From the NCBI GenBank assembly GCA_021817755.1, contig JAKAGC010000317.1, positions 1 through 5,584 on the forward strand: DNA of 5,584 bases. The letters are read 5' to 3'. Source of the DNA: Acidobacteriota bacterium. GTDB taxonomy: Bacteria > Acidobacteriota > Aminicenantia > UBA2199. The notes beneath the pieces were generated by a model. The model had not been told where the DNA came from, made no database searches, and was given only the letters and a program-made list of their open reading frames with translations. The first letter of the stretch is position 1, and every line of letters starts with the position of its first letter. This document shows, in pieces, positions 5,579 to 5,584 of this stretch. The position numbers were made by a program, and so were the translations under genes.

Positions 5579-5584
5579 AAGATA

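Overview
The window reads as a piece of bacterial chromosome, probably from a Gram-negative organism of low to moderate GC. The reasons are an AlgI-type membrane O-acyltransferase and an ALGX/SGNH-type partner built to work across an inner membrane, sigma70-like promoters, and a TTG start backed by a strong Shine-Dalgarno site. I cannot name the organism; a spirochaete or a deltaproteobacterium-like lineage would fit, but this is a guess. No rRNA, tRNA, CRISPR array, insertion sequence or phage gene is visible.

Layout. (1) Positions 2-949, plus strand: the 3' nine-tenths or so of a NadR-type bifunctional NMN adenylyltransferase/ribosylnicotinamide kinase, cut by the left edge. (2) Positions 950-1145: AT-rich spacer with a good sigma70 promoter. 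(3) Positions 1146-2627, plus strand: a complete AlgI-like MBOAT. (4) Positions 2642-4360, minus strand: a 572-residue membrane-anchored ALGX/AlgJ-like SGNH protein that converges on algI with only 14 bases between the stop codons. (5) Positions 4361-4587: a divergent intergenic region with one promoter for each side. (6) Positions 4588-4785: a possible 65-codon small gene or leader ORF. It overlaps by 26 bases (7) a six-helix membrane sensor with a PAS domain (4760-5578), whose frame closes in the middle of the PAS domain a few bases before the window ends.

How the genes work together. The MBOAT should carry an acyl group (most likely acetyl) across the inner membrane, and the ALGX-like protein should place it on an exported or cell-surface polysaccharide. 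The two are natural partners but sit on opposite strands with separate promoters. NadR (NAD salvage) and the PAS sensor have no evident link to that pathway.

The most unusual element is a palindromic, repeat-like DNA segment (about 3671-3733) lying in frame inside the ALGX-like gene. It encodes a Gly/Pro-rich cytoplasmic loop between two membrane helices and recalls the protein-coding palindromic elements known from Rickettsia. Other points of interest are a Gly where the catalytic Asp of the SGNH Asp-x-His motif is expected, and the apparent one-base frame break in the sensor.
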